This document shows positions 16,248-26,991 of a stretch of 64,000 nt of DNA, piece by piece; position 1 is the first letter of the stretch; every line of letters starts with the position of its first letter. This DNA comes from Buchananella hordeovulneris. Lineage in GTDB: Bacteria > Actinomycetota > Actinomycetes > Actinomycetales > Actinomycetaceae. The notes beneath the pieces are model-generated. The model had not been told where the DNA came from and ran no database searches. It saw only the letters and a program-made list of their open reading frames with translations. Location of the stretch: positions 59,123 to 123,122 of the forward strand of contig NZ_MQVS01000009.1 of NCBI RefSeq assembly GCF_001907235.1, read 5' to 3'. The translations under genes were made by a program, and so were the position numbers.

Positions 16248-19200
16248 GTGACCACTGCCCTGTACCGCCGCTACCGCCCCGAGGCCTTCGCTGACGTCAT
16301 CGGCCAGACCCACGTGACCGAGCCGTTGATGGCGGCTTTGCGCGCCGATCGGGTCACGCACGCTTACCTCTTTTCTGGCCCGCGGGGCTGCGGCAAGACC
16401 ACTAGCGCCCGCATTCTGGCGCGGTGCTTGAACTGCGCGCAGGGGCCGACCGACACCCCGTGTGGCCAGTGCGATTCGTGCCGTGAGTTGGCGCGCGATG
16501 GGGCGGGCTCGCTGGACGTGGTGGAGATTGACGCGGCGAGCCACAACGGGGTCGACGACGCCCGCGAGTTGCGGGAGCGCGCCGCCTTCGCCCCGGTGCG
16601 GGACCGGTACAAGATCTTCATCCTGGACGAGGCCCACATGGTCACCCCGCAGGGCTTCAATGCGCTGCTGAAGCTGGTGGAGGAGCCTCCGGAGCACGTG
16701 AAGTTCATTTTTGCCACCACGGAGCCGGAGAAGGTCATCGGCACGATCCGCTCCCGCACCCACCATTACCCGTTCCGGCTCGTTCCGCCGGACGAATTGA
16801 CGGCGTTTCTGGAGGAGCTGGCTGCCCGGGAGGGGGTGGCCATCGCGCCGGGAGTGCTGCCGTTGGTGGTGCGGGCCGGGGGCGGGTCGGTGCGTGATTC
16901 GCTTTCCGTGTTGGACCAGCTGATCGCGGGCGCGGTCGACGGGGGCCTGGACTATCAGCGGGCCGTCGCCCTGCTCGGCTACACCGACGAGGCGATGCTT
17001 GATTCGATGGTGACGGCCCTGGCGGCCGACGACGGTGCCGGGGTCTTCCGCGTCGTCGAGCGCGTCATTGGGGCCGGGCAGGAGCCGCGCCGGTTCGTCG
17101 AGGACCTGTTGCAGCGGCTGCGTGACCTGCTGGTGGTCGCGGTGACGGGCGAGAACGCACGCCACGCGCTGGCCGGTCTGCCGGACGACGTCTTTACCCG
17201 CATGGTGGAGCAGGCGCGTTCTCTGGGGCCCGCCGCCTTGTCGCGGGCCGCCGATCTGACGAACGCGGCGCTGACTTCCATGACAGGGGCGACCTCGCCG
17301 CGGCTGCACGTGGAACTGCTGTGTGCCCGCATTTTGCTGGCCCTGGGCGAGGTAGCGGGGGTGACGCCCGCCGCCGGGACGGCCCCCGCTGTCACCCGCC
17401 CGGCCGTGACGCGGCCCGCCCCTGTGCAGGCAAGCCGGGCCCCGGGCGAGCGGCCAGGGCGCCCGGCGGCGACGCGACCCGCCCCCGCCGCAGCCCCGGT
17501 CCAGTCCGCGCCGCAGCCGGAGCTGCCGTCGCGGTCTGCCGCAGACGTCCTCGCCGCCGCGGCCGCCGACTGGGGGGAAGACGACGGCCCCGCCGGCCCT
17601 CCGGTGCCCGAAACCGCCCCCGGTGGGCCAGCGCCCGCCCGGACCGCGTCCCGCCCGCCTGCTGCCGCCCGACGTCTGGAGGAGGCCGAGGCGCGGCAGA
17701 CCGCTGCTGCCCCGGCCCCGACGGGGGACCGCGCACCGTCGGCCGCCCCTGCGCACCCTGTCGCCGCCGCTGCCCCGCGCCCGGAGGCCGGGGCTCCCGC
17801 CCGCCCGGAACCCGCGGCGGCCCCCGCCCGGGTGGCGGCCCCGGAAGCAAGGCCGACAGCCTCAGCGCTCCCGGCGGCCGCTCCGGGGCCGGAGGTGTCG
17901 GCCCCCGCCCGCCCGGAGGCCGCGACGGCCCCCGCCCGCCCGCAGCCGAGTAAGGCCTCGTCGAGCGCCGCGCACGCCGAGATGGTGCGGGACCGCTGGG
18001 ACGAGGTGCTGCAGGCGCTGCGCCGCACGAGCCAGGTGGTGTGGGCGCTGGTGTCCGCCAACGCCCACCCGGGCCCCATCGAAGCCGACCGCTTTGCTGT
18101 GCATATCCCGACCGCGGGCCTGGTGTCCACGTTCGAAGCGCGCAACATGGGAGGTGCGGTCGCGGCTGCCCTCCGCGAGACACTGGGCTTGGAACTGACG
18201 GTGGTGGCGGTGCAAGCCGGACCACCCTCGCAGGCGCGGCCTGCCCAGTCAGCGCCCCGGGGGCAGCGCGAGGGTGAGGTGAAGGGGGACCCAAAAGCCC
18301 CCGCGGCTGAGGCCGCCCCTATCGCCCCGCCGGAGCAAGACCCCGATTTCGGCCCCGAACCGGACTTCGGCTACGACCTCCCGCCCGGGCGAGGCGACAA
18401 CTTCCCCCAGCCGCAGGTGGCCGTCCGCCCCGCTCCTGGCCCCCGGGCGGAGGTGCCCGCGGACAGTGCGGCGACCGCAGCCACTGCCGCTCGTGCCGCC
18501 GACAACGCGCGTCCCGCGTCCTCGCCCCAGTCGGTGCCCTCGTCTGCGCTGTCGGGCAACCAGGGGTCCCAACCACCCGCACTGCCAGGCAACCAGGGGT
18601 CCCAACCACCCGCACTGCCAGGCAGCCAGGAGTCCTTACCGCCCACGCCGCCAGCCCGGCGGGAGTCCCAACCGCCCACGCCGCCAGCCCGGCGGGAGTC
18701 CCAACCGCCCGCGCCGCCACGCAACCGGGAGTCCCAACCGCCCGCGGCCCCGACCAGCGCGCGCGGGGCGGCGGCGTGGGACGACGTGGAGTGGCCGGAG
18801 GTGGCCGCCATCCCGTGCGAGCCGCAGTGGGAGAGCCCAGCCGTCGACCAGGAGCTAGCTGCCCCGGCATCCGCGGGGGAAGCGAGTACGGCGCCGTCGA
18901 GCGTCGCGGGAGAAGCGCGTCCCACCAGCCCGCCCGCCGCTCCGACCGCCCCCGCGCCGCGTCCCGCCGCCCCGGCGGTGGCCGCGCAACACCCGGTTGC
19001 GCCGCCCGCTGCTCCCGCGGCGCCCCCGCAGTCGTCAACGTCCGGTGCGCCCTTGCAGCCGACGACGCCCCCACCTGCTGCACCTGCGGCCGAGCCAGGG
19101 GCGCCCGCGGCGCCCGCCCACCCAACCCCCGCCCCGGAGCCACCGCCAGTGGTGGATGCACCACCGCGCCCCGCGCACGCGACGGTGCACGATATTCGCT

Positions 19201-19469
19201 CGGGCCGCCAGTTGCGGCACCTGTCGGCGCCAGACTACGAGCCGCTCCCGCCCGAACCGGAGGACCCCTACGGCCCGGAGGATCCGTACGCCCCGGTGGG
19301 CCCGGCGTCGGCAGGGCGGGCGGCGAACCTGACGTTCCAGGACGGTGAGGACGAGATCAGCTACGACGATCCGGGCGCCGACACCACCACCGAGGCCGGG
19401 GTGCACGTGCTGCTGCGGGTGCTTGGCGGGCGGGTGTTGGAGGAACGGACCGGCGCGGACGCCCAGTAG
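16248..19469 (+). CDS. dnaX: DNA polymerase III subunit gamma/tau, extra long
   Basis: 1073 residues from a GTG beginning 'VTTALYRRYRPEAFADVIGQ'. This is the clamp-loader ATPase: Walker A 'GPRGCGKTT' (about 44-52), zinc cysteines C60, C63, C72, C75 and C78, Walker B with 'LDEAHM', and an arginine-finger region 'IRSRTHHYPF'. From about residue 370 it is mostly disordered Ala/Pro, interrupted by a conserved tau-like fold around 'RDRWDEVLQALRRTSQVVWALVSANAHPG', then more disorder with an 11-residue repeat. It lies downstream of the SRP RNA and 45 bases before recR. The length is well above most DnaX (about 600-800). Confidence 0.95.
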   Translation: MTTALYRRYRPEAFADVIGQTHVTEPLMAALRADRVTHAYLFSGPRGCGKTTSARILARCLNCAQGPTDTPCGQCDSCRELARDGAGSLDVVEIDAASHNGVDDARELRERAAFAPVRDRYKIFILDEAHMVTPQGFNALLKLVEEPPEHVKFIFATTEPEKVIGTIRSRTHHYPFRLVPPDELTAFLEELAAREGVAIAPGVLPLVVRAGGGSVRDSLSVLDQLIAGAVDGGLDYQRAVALLGYTDEAMLDSMVTALAADDGAGVFRVVERVIGAGQEPRRFVEDLLQRLRDLLVVAVTGENARHALAGLPDDVFTRMVEQARSLGPAALSRAADLTNAALTSMTGATSPRLHVELLCARILLALGEVAGVTPAAGTAPAVTRPAVTRPAPVQASRAPGERPGRPAATRPAPAAAPVQSAPQPELPSRSAADVLAAAAADWGEDDGPAGPPVPETAPGGPAPARTASRPPAAARRLEEAEARQTAAAPAPTGDRAPSAAPAHPVAAAAPRPEAGAPARPEPAAAPARVAAPEARPTASALPAAAPGPEVSAPARPEAATAPARPQPSKASSSAAHAEMVRDRWDEVLQALRRTSQVVWALVSANAHPGPIEADRFAVHIPTAGLVSTFEARNMGGAVAAALRETLGLELTVVAVQAGPPSQARPAQSAPRGQREGEVKGDPKAPAAEAAPIAPPEQDPDFGPEPDFGYDLPPGRGDNFPQPQVAVRPAPGPRAEVPADSAATAATAARAADNARPASSPQSVPSSALSGNQGSQPPALPGNQGSQPPALPGSQESLPPTPPARRESQPPTPPARRESQPPAPPRNRESQPPAAPTSARGAAAWDDVEWPEVAAIPCEPQWESPAVDQELAAPASAGEASTAPSSVAGEARPTSPPAAPTAPAPRPAAPAVAAQHPVAPPAAPAAPPQSSTSGAPLQPTTPPPAAPAAEPGAPAAPAHPTPAPEPPPVVDAPPRPAHATVHDIRSGRQLRHLSAPDYEPLPPEPEDPYGPEDPYAPVGPASAGRAANLTFQDGEDEISYDDPGADTTTEAGVHVLLRVLGGRVLEERTGADAQ
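18548..18750 (+). repeat. In-frame 33-bp repeat inside dnaX
   Basis: Six consecutive units encode variants of GNQGSQPPALP, changing to RRESQPPTPPA and then NRESQPPAAPT. The first two units are nearly identical in DNA and so are the fourth and fifth, indicating recent slippage within a disordered linker of the tau region. Confidence 0.85.
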
Positions 19470-19514
19470 GCTGCAGTGTCCCGCTGGGAGGCGGGCCGGG
19501 AGGAAGGATAAAGC

Positions 19515-20114
19515 GTGTACGACGGCGCGGTACAAAACCTCATTGACGAACTGGGACGCCTGCCCGGGATCGGCCCCAAGAGCGCGCAACGTATCGCCTT
19601 TTACATCCTGGGCGCGGACCCAGCGGAGGTAGAACAACTGGCCACCGCCCTGCGGGAGGTCAAAGCCAAGGTGCGGTTTTGCGAGGTGTGCGGCAATGTC
19701 GCTGAGGCGGAACTGTGCGCGATTTGCCGGGACCCGCGGCGGGCCGACGATGTGCTGTGCGTCGTGGAGGAACCCAAGGATGTCGTCGCGATCGAACGCA
19801 CCCGCGAGTTCCGGGGCCGCTACCACGTGCTCGGCGGGGCGATAGATCCGATGAACGGCATCGGGCCGGATCAGCTGCGGATCCGCCAACTGCTGGGGCG
19901 CGTGGGGGACGGCAACATCACGGAGGTCATCATCGCCACCGATCCCAACATCGAAGGCGAGGCTACCGCCGCTTACCTGGTGCGCATGTTGCGCACCCTG
20001 GAGGTGCCGGTCTCCCGTTTGGCTTCGGGCTTGCCGGTGGGCGGAGACCTAGAGTACGCCGACGAAGTGACCTTGGGGCGGGCCTTCGAAGGCCGCCGCC
20101 TGGTGGGCCAGTAG
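19515..20114 (+). CDS. recR: Recombination mediator protein RecR
   Basis: 199 residues from a GTG. It contains the N-terminal helix-hairpin-helix ('[20 protein letters not shown]'), a four-cysteine zinc finger (C56, C59, C68, C71), and a Toprim domain ('[14 protein letters not shown]'), then '[17 protein letters not shown]' and the conserved '[17 protein letters not shown]'. Full length for the family. RecR works with RecF and RecO to load RecA at single-strand gaps. It follows dnaX by 45 bases as in most bacteria; the usual small ybaB gene between them is absent. Confidence 0.97.
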   Translation: MYDGAVQNLIDELGRLPGIGPKSAQRIAFYILGADPAEVEQLATALREVKAKVRFCEVCGNVAEAELCAICRDPRRADDVLCVVEEPKDVVAIERTREFRGRYHVLGGAIDPMNGIGPDQLRIRQLLGRVGDGNITEVIIATDPNIEGEATAAYLVRMLRTLEVPVSRLASGLPVGGDLEYADEVTLGRAFEGRRLVGQ

Positions 20115-20311
20115 CCCCACCTGTCCAGTCAGTGAGACGACGGGGGTGGGGCGGCAGTCCTCGGTGCTGGGCGTGCGGGTGGCCAAGCGCGGACAAATGC
20201 CCGGTGGCATTGGGAAATCAAGGAAAGTTGCCGCACCTGTGAGGCTTTACATGCTGGACGCCCCTGCGGCGGGCCGCCCACGTCGTGAAACAATGCCCAC
20301 ACGTGTCCGAT

Positions 20312-20336
20312 GCCGCCACCCCTGGGCGGTGGCGGC
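20312..20336 (+). promoter_or_regulatory. Hairpin in the lysC 5' leader
   Basis: A perfect 9-bp stem gccgccacc (20312-20320) with ggtggcggc (20328-20336) and a 7-base loop lies 19 bases before the lysC ATG, next to its AGGAG. It may affect translation start or mRNA stability. No lysine-riboswitch-like structure is visible upstream. Confidence 0.45.
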
Positions 20337-20354
20337 CCACCCCCCAGGAGCACC

Positions 20355-22723
<2,369 letters not shown>

Positions 22724-22736
22724 GCGGTGGCGGGGC

Positions 22737-22762
22737 GGGCGGGGTACCTGCGTGCCCCGCCC
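22737..22762 (+). terminator. GC-rich hairpin after asd
   Basis: gggcgggg (22737-22744) pairs with ccccgccc (22755-22762) across a 10-base loop just after the asd stop. There is no U-run, so termination is likely but not certain. Confidence 0.4.
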
Positions 22763-22857
22763 CGTGTTTGCCGCCACATTGCCCGCTGGGGGAACAAAAA
22801 CCTGGGTGAGCTGGTTAATGTGGCAGCAAGTTGCACAGATCAATAAAGGAGAGCCGC

Positions 22858-23229
22858 GTGCTTGTCGACCTGACCGGCGAAACTTTCGCCGAGACACTGG
22901 AAAACAACGACATCGTCATTTTGGACTTCTGGGCCACCTGGTGCGGCCCTTGCCGCCAGTTCGCTCCGGTGTTCGAGAAGGTCTCCCGCGACTACGAAGA
23001 CATCGTCTTCGGCAAGATCGATACTGAGGCCAACCAGGAGCTGTCCGCCCAGTTCGGCATCGTCTCCATCCCGACCTTGATGGTGTTCCGGGAAAAGGTG
23101 CTGGTGTTCCACCAGGCCGGGGCGGTGCGTGAGCCGCAGCTGCGGGACCTAGTGGAGCAGGTCAAGGGTCTGGACATGGACGTGGTGCGCGAGCAGATCG
23201 CCCAGGCCGAGGCGGCCGAGCAGGGCTGA
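22858..23229 (+). CDS. trxA: Thioredoxin
   Basis: 123 residues from a GTG preceded by AAAGGAG. A classic thioredoxin fold with the active site 'WCGPC' (C29 and C32), the buried '[10 protein letters not shown]' strand and the cis-proline in 'SIPTLMVF'. A short acidic tail of about 15 residues ('[12 protein letters not shown]') extends beyond the usual 108. General protein disulphide reduction in the cytoplasm is the expected role. Stands alone after asd. Confidence 0.95.
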   Translation: MLVDLTGETFAETLENNDIVILDFWATWCGPCRQFAPVFEKVSRDYEDIVFGKIDTEANQELSAQFGIVSIPTLMVFREKVLVFHQAGAVREPQLRDLVEQVKGLDMDVVREQIAQAEAAEQG

Positions 23230-23305
23230 GCCGCCCGCGCCCGGAGCACCGCCCGGGCCCGCCCCGGCGGAAGCAGGGCGCGGACACAGGCAAGGGGGGC
23301 GCGGG

Positions 23306-24118
23306 TTAGCGGAGCGCCTCCCGGCTCAGGGTGAAGCTCTCACCGGACACGGTGTGCCAGCATTCGATACCCGTCTCGCGGGCCGTGCACGCGAAGGGGC
23401 CGCGGGCGGCTGACTGCTCGTACTGCAGCGTCGTGCCCGTCACGTCAAGGTCTTTGACGCACTTAACCGACTGCTTACCGTCGGCATTGATGGTCACCTC
23501 AACGGGGGAGGAGGCGTCGCACTGGCCCTGCGAGGGGACAAAACTGTGCTCGTCAATCGTGCACTTGACGGTGTCTTCCCCAAAGACACAACCGATGTTG
23601 CCGGACGGCGCGAGGAAACTTTGAATGTCGAAGGCACCCTCCGGGGCGGGCCGCACCTCCTCAACGGGGCTCTCCGCGGGGGCAGGTGTCTCCTCCTCGG
23701 GTGCCGGGGCCGGGGCGGCAGGCGCGGTCACGGCCCCCGCGTCGGGACCAGACTGCGCCGGGGCCGGGCCGGAGAAGAACGTCAACAACACCCACACCAC
23801 GGCGGCCACAAACGCGAGCGCCAAGAAGGCCAACAGCCACGGCAGCACCGAGCGCGGCTCGTTTTCGGAGACATCGATGGGCGGACCGACCGGGGCGCCG
23901 TAGGGACCGCCGGGCGGCGCCCCGGCCGAGCGCTGCGCCAAGGCTTGGTTCACCGCCGGATCGCCGAGCGCGCCCAGCCACTCCAGCAGCGCCGGGTACG
24001 TCGACGGGTTTAAGGCAATGGCCGGGCGCAAGCCTGGGTACTCCTGCGCGAGCTGCTGCAAAGTATGCAGCGGCGTGCCGGGGTCCTGTGCGAGTCGCAA
24101 CAGCTCCGATTGCGTCAT
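23306..24118 (-). CDS. Variant leucine-rich-repeat membrane protein with DUF6636-like tail
   Basis: 270 residues. The N-terminus ('LRLAQDPGTPLHTLQQLAQEYPGLRPAIALNPSTYPALLEWLG') matches the variant leucine-rich repeat of actinobacterial proteins. A single membrane helix follows ('LPWLLAFLALAFVAAVVWVL', about 90-110), then a Pro/Ala linker and an external beta domain starting 'FLAPSGNIGCVF', with four further cysteines likely paired. The 'F-x-x-PSGNIGC' start recalls DUF6636 domains in mycobacterial exported proteins. The fold suggests cytoplasmic sensing joined to an external domain. Function unknown. Confidence 0.7.
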   Translation of the reverse strand: MTQSELLRLAQDPGTPLHTLQQLAQEYPGLRPAIALNPSTYPALLEWLGALGDPAVNQALAQRSAGAPPGGPYGAPVGPPIDVSENEPRSVLPWLLAFLALAFVAAVVWVLLTFFSGPAPAQSGPDAGAVTAPAAPAPAPEEETPAPAESPVEEVRPAPEGAFDIQSFLAPSGNIGCVFGEDTVKCTIDEHSFVPSQGQCDASSPVEVTINADGKQSVKCVKDLDVTGTTLQYEQSAARGPFACTARETGIECWHTVSGESFTLSREALR

Positions 24119-24221
24119 CGTGTCGACCTTTCGTCAATCCTCCGTGTCATGGTAGCGGTACCCGTTTTACGATGCGGGCGGCATGAAGCCTGACACCTCA
24201 CACCGCCCCTACGATGAGCCT

Positions 24222-25022
24222 ATGGCCACCCCGCAGCTGACCGCATTCTCGCCCGCCACCCCCGCGATCATCGTGCCTGTGGCGGGCAGCCTCGACCAGT
24301 GCGTGGCCGCCGCTGCTGCCGCCCGAGCGGCCGGGGCAGACTTCGTGGAGTGGCGCGTGGACCTCAGCGACGTGCAGTGGCGGCGGCCGGAGGCGCTGGC
24401 CCGGGGAGCGGTGGCGGTGGCCGGGGCGGGCCTGCCGGTGCTCGGTACGCTGCGCACGCGCCCCGAGGGCGGGCAGGCGGAGGTCACGCCCGCCACCTAC
24501 CGGCAGGCCGTGGAAACGTTGGCAAGCGTGTGCGCCGCTGTCGACGTGGAGGGGCGCTTCGGGGCGGAAATGGTGGCCGCCGCCCGGGCGGGGGCGACGG
24601 GGGGAATCGCCGCTGCCGCGGGCGGCGGCGCGGGTGGCGGCTCGGCGGTGGGCGGCGACGCGGGCGGGAGGTTCGGCGCGCGGGGGCGCGTCGGGGCACC
24701 CTGCCAGGTGGTGGTCTCATTCCATGACTTCACGGGGCTGCCCGCCCAGCTGGGGCAGGTCTTTGCCGCGCTGGCGGCGCTCGACCCCGACGTCGTGAAG
24801 GTCGCGGTGCAGGCCGCCGGTCCAGCCGACGTGGCGGCGCTGGCGGCCGCGGCGGCTACTTGCCCCCGCCCCACCATCGCCATTGCGATGGGGCAGGCCG
24901 GGCAGGCGGCGCGGTGCTGCCCGGAGCTGACCCGGTCGCTGGCAACCTTTGCCACGGTGGGGCTGGCCACGGCCCCCGGGCAGGTGCCTGTGGCACGGGT
25001 GCGGGCGGCCCTTAAGCGCTAA
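24222..25022 (+). CDS. aroD: Type I 3-dehydroquinate dehydratase with a glycine-rich insertion
   Basis: 266 residues (an upstream in-frame ATG at 24183 would add 13). Shikimate pathway step 3. Signature residues are present: 'VEWRVD' (E44, R46), 'SFHDF' with catalytic H168, and the Schiff-base lysine K193 in 'VVKVAV'. Residues about 126-160 are a Gly/Ala-rich insertion not found in typical AroD. Its last 11 bases overlap the end of the convergent TetR gene. Many actinobacteria use the unrelated type II enzyme (AroQ), so a type I enzyme is notable. Confidence 0.88.
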   Translation: MATPQLTAFSPATPAIIVPVAGSLDQCVAAAAAARAAGADFVEWRVDLSDVQWRRPEALARGAVAVAGAGLPVLGTLRTRPEGGQAEVTPATYRQAVETLASVCAAVDVEGRFGAEMVAAARAGATGGIAAAAGGGAGGGSAVGGDAGGRFGARGRVGAPCQVVVSFHDFTGLPAQLGQVFAALAALDPDVVKVAVQAAGPADVAALAAAAATCPRPTIAIAMGQAGQAARCCPELTRSLATFATVGLATAPGQVPVARVRAALKR

Positions 25023-25722
25023 CGTGCACGGGGCAGCGCCCCCGCTGGGACTGGCGGGGCGGCACGGGCTCGCGGGCGGTTGCCCGGTGGACCTCCTCCA
25101 CGTGGGGCCGCACGGCGGCCTCGGCGCGCTGACTGGCGACCCCGACAGCGCGCATGACGAACAGTTCGGTGCCGAGAATGAAGCGGGCGCGGGCGGCGGC
25201 CTCCACCGGAATGGGGCGGGCGGCCAGGCACGAGTGGACGAGAGGGACGAGCACGTCCAGTTCGGGAGCGGGGATCAGCTCCGCCTGGTGGGCGGCGGTG
25301 AGGATCTGCCGCAACAGGGCCTCCACGGCCCGCCCGTGGTTGGCGAACTCGCGGTACGTCTCGGCGTTGACGACGTGCCGCAGTTCCGGGCCGGGGGCCC
25401 AGTGGTAGGACGCGCGGAGGCTCAATTGCTGTTCGACGTAGATGCGCAGCTGCTCGATCGGATCGGTCACGCCCGCCAGGGCGGCCTGCAGATTGGCGAG
25501 GTAGTCGGCGGTCTGGTGGGAGATCAGCCCCAGCAGCAGGCTCTCTTTGTCCTTGAAGTGGTTGTAGACGGCGGTGCGTCCCACCCCGGCGCGGGTGGCG
25601 ATCTCGGCGAGCGTTATCGAGTCGAAGCCGCGCTCCTCCATGAGGGCGGCCAGGGCCGCAAACAACTTGTCGCGAGTGCGGGCACGGTGTTCCGCCAACG
25701 AGGCGCCGATGATCTTGGGCAT
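25012..25722 (-). CDS. TetR/AcrR family transcriptional regulator
   Basis: 236 residues. Clear N-terminal helix-turn-helix 'SITLAEIATRAGVGRTAVYNHFKDKESLL' (about 35-63). The C-terminal ligand domain includes 'ASYHWAPGPELRHVVNAETY', which resembles the regulators that respond to lipophilic compounds. The last 25 residues are basic and Pro-rich. No divergent partner gene is close; the neighbouring toxin-antitoxin cassette has its own operator. Convergent with aroD. Target unknown. Confidence 0.85.
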   Translation of the reverse strand: MPKIIGASLAEHRARTRDKLFAALAALMEERGFDSITLAEIATRAGVGRTAVYNHFKDKESLLLGLISHQTADYLANLQAALAGVTDPIEQLRIYVEQQLSLRASYHWAPGPELRHVVNAETYREFANHGRAVEALLRQILTAAHQAELIPAPELDVLVPLVHSCLAARPIPVEAAARARFILGTELFVMRAVGVASQRAEAAVRPHVEEVHRATAREPVPPRQSQRGRCPVHVSA

Positions 25723-25873
25723 GGGCGCATCGTGCCAGATGGTGACAATTTGCCCTAATTTGTCGCCTCGGGTGGGAGTGGCGCGCGGGCTGTAAAGCCT
25801 TGCGGGGGCGCGCCTGGCGGGCGGCGGGGTGGCGATCCGGCGCCGTCGGCCGGGCAGAAGGTTTTACGTGACG

Positions 25874-25896
25874 GGCTGCTGGGCGAAAGCCGCCGC
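25874..25896. repeat. Left copy of 23-bp direct repeat flanking the toxin-antitoxin cassette
   Basis: Identical to 26564-26586, which lies in the 3' end of the NUDIX gene. On the minus strand both copies encode AAFAQQP-like residues, so the left copy is a displaced piece of the NUDIX C-terminus. The pair brackets the toxin-antitoxin genes exactly. Confidence 0.85.
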
Positions 25897-25909
25897 AAAC
25901 GCCGATGGT

Positions 25910-25926
25910 GATACCACAGTGGTATC
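25910..25926. promoter_or_regulatory. Perfect palindrome before the antitoxin gene, likely its operator
   Basis: gataccac-a-gtggtatc is a perfect 8+1+8 palindrome ten bases before the antitoxin ATG. Its right arm contains tatc, which could be part of a -10 box for a leaderless transcript. Binding of the antitoxin dimer would give autoregulation, as is usual for this type of module. Confidence 0.7.
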
Positions 25927-25935
25927 GTGCGGGCT

Positions 25936-26139
25936 ATGGCGATGACATTGCGGCTCTCTGCCGAAGATGAAGTGGCTTTGACCCGGCTGGCGCAGGAAGC
26001 GGGCGTGAGCAAACACGAAGCTACCATCCGGGCCATCCACGAGGCGGCGGCCCGACGGGGGCACGAACAGTCGGTAACCGCTCTGTCGGCGGCGGCCCGG
26101 AGTCGGTACGCGAAGTTGCTCGCCCGCCTCGGGCAGTGA
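25936..26139 (+). CDS. Ribbon-helix-helix type antitoxin
   Basis: 67 residues from the ATG after the palindrome (a GTG nine bases earlier is also possible). The N-terminus 'MTLRLSAEDEVALTRLAQEAGVSKHEATIRAIHEAA' has the short beta strand plus two helices of RHH/CopG antitoxins; the basic tail would contact the toxin. It overlaps the Doc-like toxin gene by four bases (GTGA). Neutralisation of the toxin and autoregulation are expected from the family. Confidence 0.8.
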   Translation: MAMTLRLSAEDEVALTRLAQEAGVSKHEATIRAIHEAAARRGHEQSVTALSAAARSRYAKLLARLGQ

Positions 26140-26525
26140 GCAACTTTCTGACATTGGAGGACCTCCTCCAGCTGACTGCCGACCTGGGGGTAGGGCCGGT
26201 GCGCGACTTGGGCCTGTTGCAGGCCGCAGCGCGGCGCCCGCAGACCGAACTGTGGGGCACTCCGGCCTATCCCACACTGACACTCCAGGCCGCCGCCCTG
26301 CTGGATTCGCTAGTGCGCAATGACGCCCTGCTGGACGGTAACAAGCGCCTGGGCTGGCTGGCCACCGTCGTGTTTCTGGGGCTCAACGGTTGCGACCTGC
26401 AGGCACCTGACGACGACGCCTTCGCCCTCGTCATGGCGGTGGCCAGCGGGGAGCAACTCGAACTGGCGGCGGTAGCGCGGCAGCTGGCGTCCTGGTGTCG
26501 ACCCCTGGCCTCCCCGCTGCCCTAG
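26136..26525 (+). CDS. doc: Death-on-curing (Doc/Fic-fold) toxin with altered catalytic residue
   Basis: 129 residues. Matches the Doc family: 'FLTLEDLLQLTADLG', 'RDLGLLQAAARRPQTELWG', 'YPTLTLQAAALLDSLV', then the Fic motif. Doc phosphorylates EF-Tu in characterised cases. Here the motif reads 'DALLDGNKR' (63-71): the invariant first histidine, usually seen as NHALVDGNKR in relatives, is aspartate (GAC instead of CAC). The rest of the motif and fold are intact. The toxin may therefore be inactive, weakened or changed. Paired and overlapping with the antitoxin; the cassette is flanked by 23-bp repeats. Confidence 0.88.
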   Translation: MSNFLTLEDLLQLTADLGVGPVRDLGLLQAAARRPQTELWGTPAYPTLTLQAAALLDSLVRNDALLDGNKRLGWLATVVFLGLNGCDLQAPDDDAFALVMAVASGEQLELAAVARQLASWCRPLASPLP

Positions 26526-26547
26526 GCCATACCGGCGTCCCGGCGGG

Positions 26548-26988
26548 CTAGCCGCCGCCAGGAGGCTGCTGGGCGAAAGCCGCCGCCACGATGGGCACGT
26601 TGGGAGCCAACCACGCCAATTCCTGCCACTCCCCGGGCCCCACCCACCGCACCGCCAGGTGGTCGTCGCCGGGCGTGGCCTCGCTGAGCGGCGCGGCCAG
26701 CCACACGCGCATGCGGCGGCCGCCGAGAATGGGCCACCCCGGCTTTTCCCCCGCGTCCGGGGGCCGCACCTCCTCGCCGATCCTGATCGCCAGCCCCAGC
26801 TCCTCGCGCAGCTCCCGCGCCAGGCCCGCCACGGGTTCCTCGCCCGGCTCGACTTTCCCGCCCGGCAGCTCCCACTGCCCGCGCAGCGCGGGCGGGTAGG
26901 AGCGTTGGGCCGCCAGCAGGCGCCCGGCCCGAAAAACGGCGGCCGCCACCACCAACCCGGGTCCGGCGGGCTCTTCCCTTGTCGGCAT
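26548..26988 (-). CDS. NUDIX hydrolase, MutT-like
   Basis: 146 residues. The NUDIX box is complete: 'GGKVEPGEEPVAGLARELREELGL' condenses to G-x5-E-x7-REL-x-EE-x-G, near residues 43-66. N-terminal 'VVAAAVFRAGRLLAAQRS' and 'QWELPGGKVEPGE' match (deoxy)nucleoside triphosphate pyrophosphohydrolases that remove 8-oxo-dGTP. The gene starts three bases after the stop of the 1113-aa gene, so they are cotranscribed. The 3' end contains one copy of the 23-bp repeat of the adjacent toxin-antitoxin cassette. Exact substrate not determinable. Confidence 0.9.
   Translation of the reverse strand: MPTREEPAGPGLVVAAAVFRAGRLLAAQRSYPPALRGQWELPGGKVEPGEEPVAGLARELREELGLAIRIGEEVRPPDAGEKPGWPILGGRRMRVWLAAPLSEATPGDDHLAVRWVGPGEWQELAWLAPNVPIVAAAFAQQPPGGG
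26564..26586. repeat. Right copy of 23-bp direct repeat, inside the NUDIX 3' end
   Basis: Perfect copy of 25874-25896; it encodes the AAAFAQQP stretch at the NUDIX C-terminus. This is probably the original, with the left copy created on cassette insertion. Confidence 0.85.
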
Positions 26989-26991
26989 CGC

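Noticed and set aside
15726..17756. Long minus-strand frame over SRP RNA, tRNA and dnaX
   Set aside because: It crosses two RNA genes and the dnaX catalytic domain antisense; its composition is that of a GC-bias shadow.
20115..20354. Lysine riboswitch upstream of lysC
   Set aside because: Only a simple 9-bp hairpin is visible; no five-helix lysine-aptamer-like arrangement was found, and actinobacterial lysC genes usually lack it.
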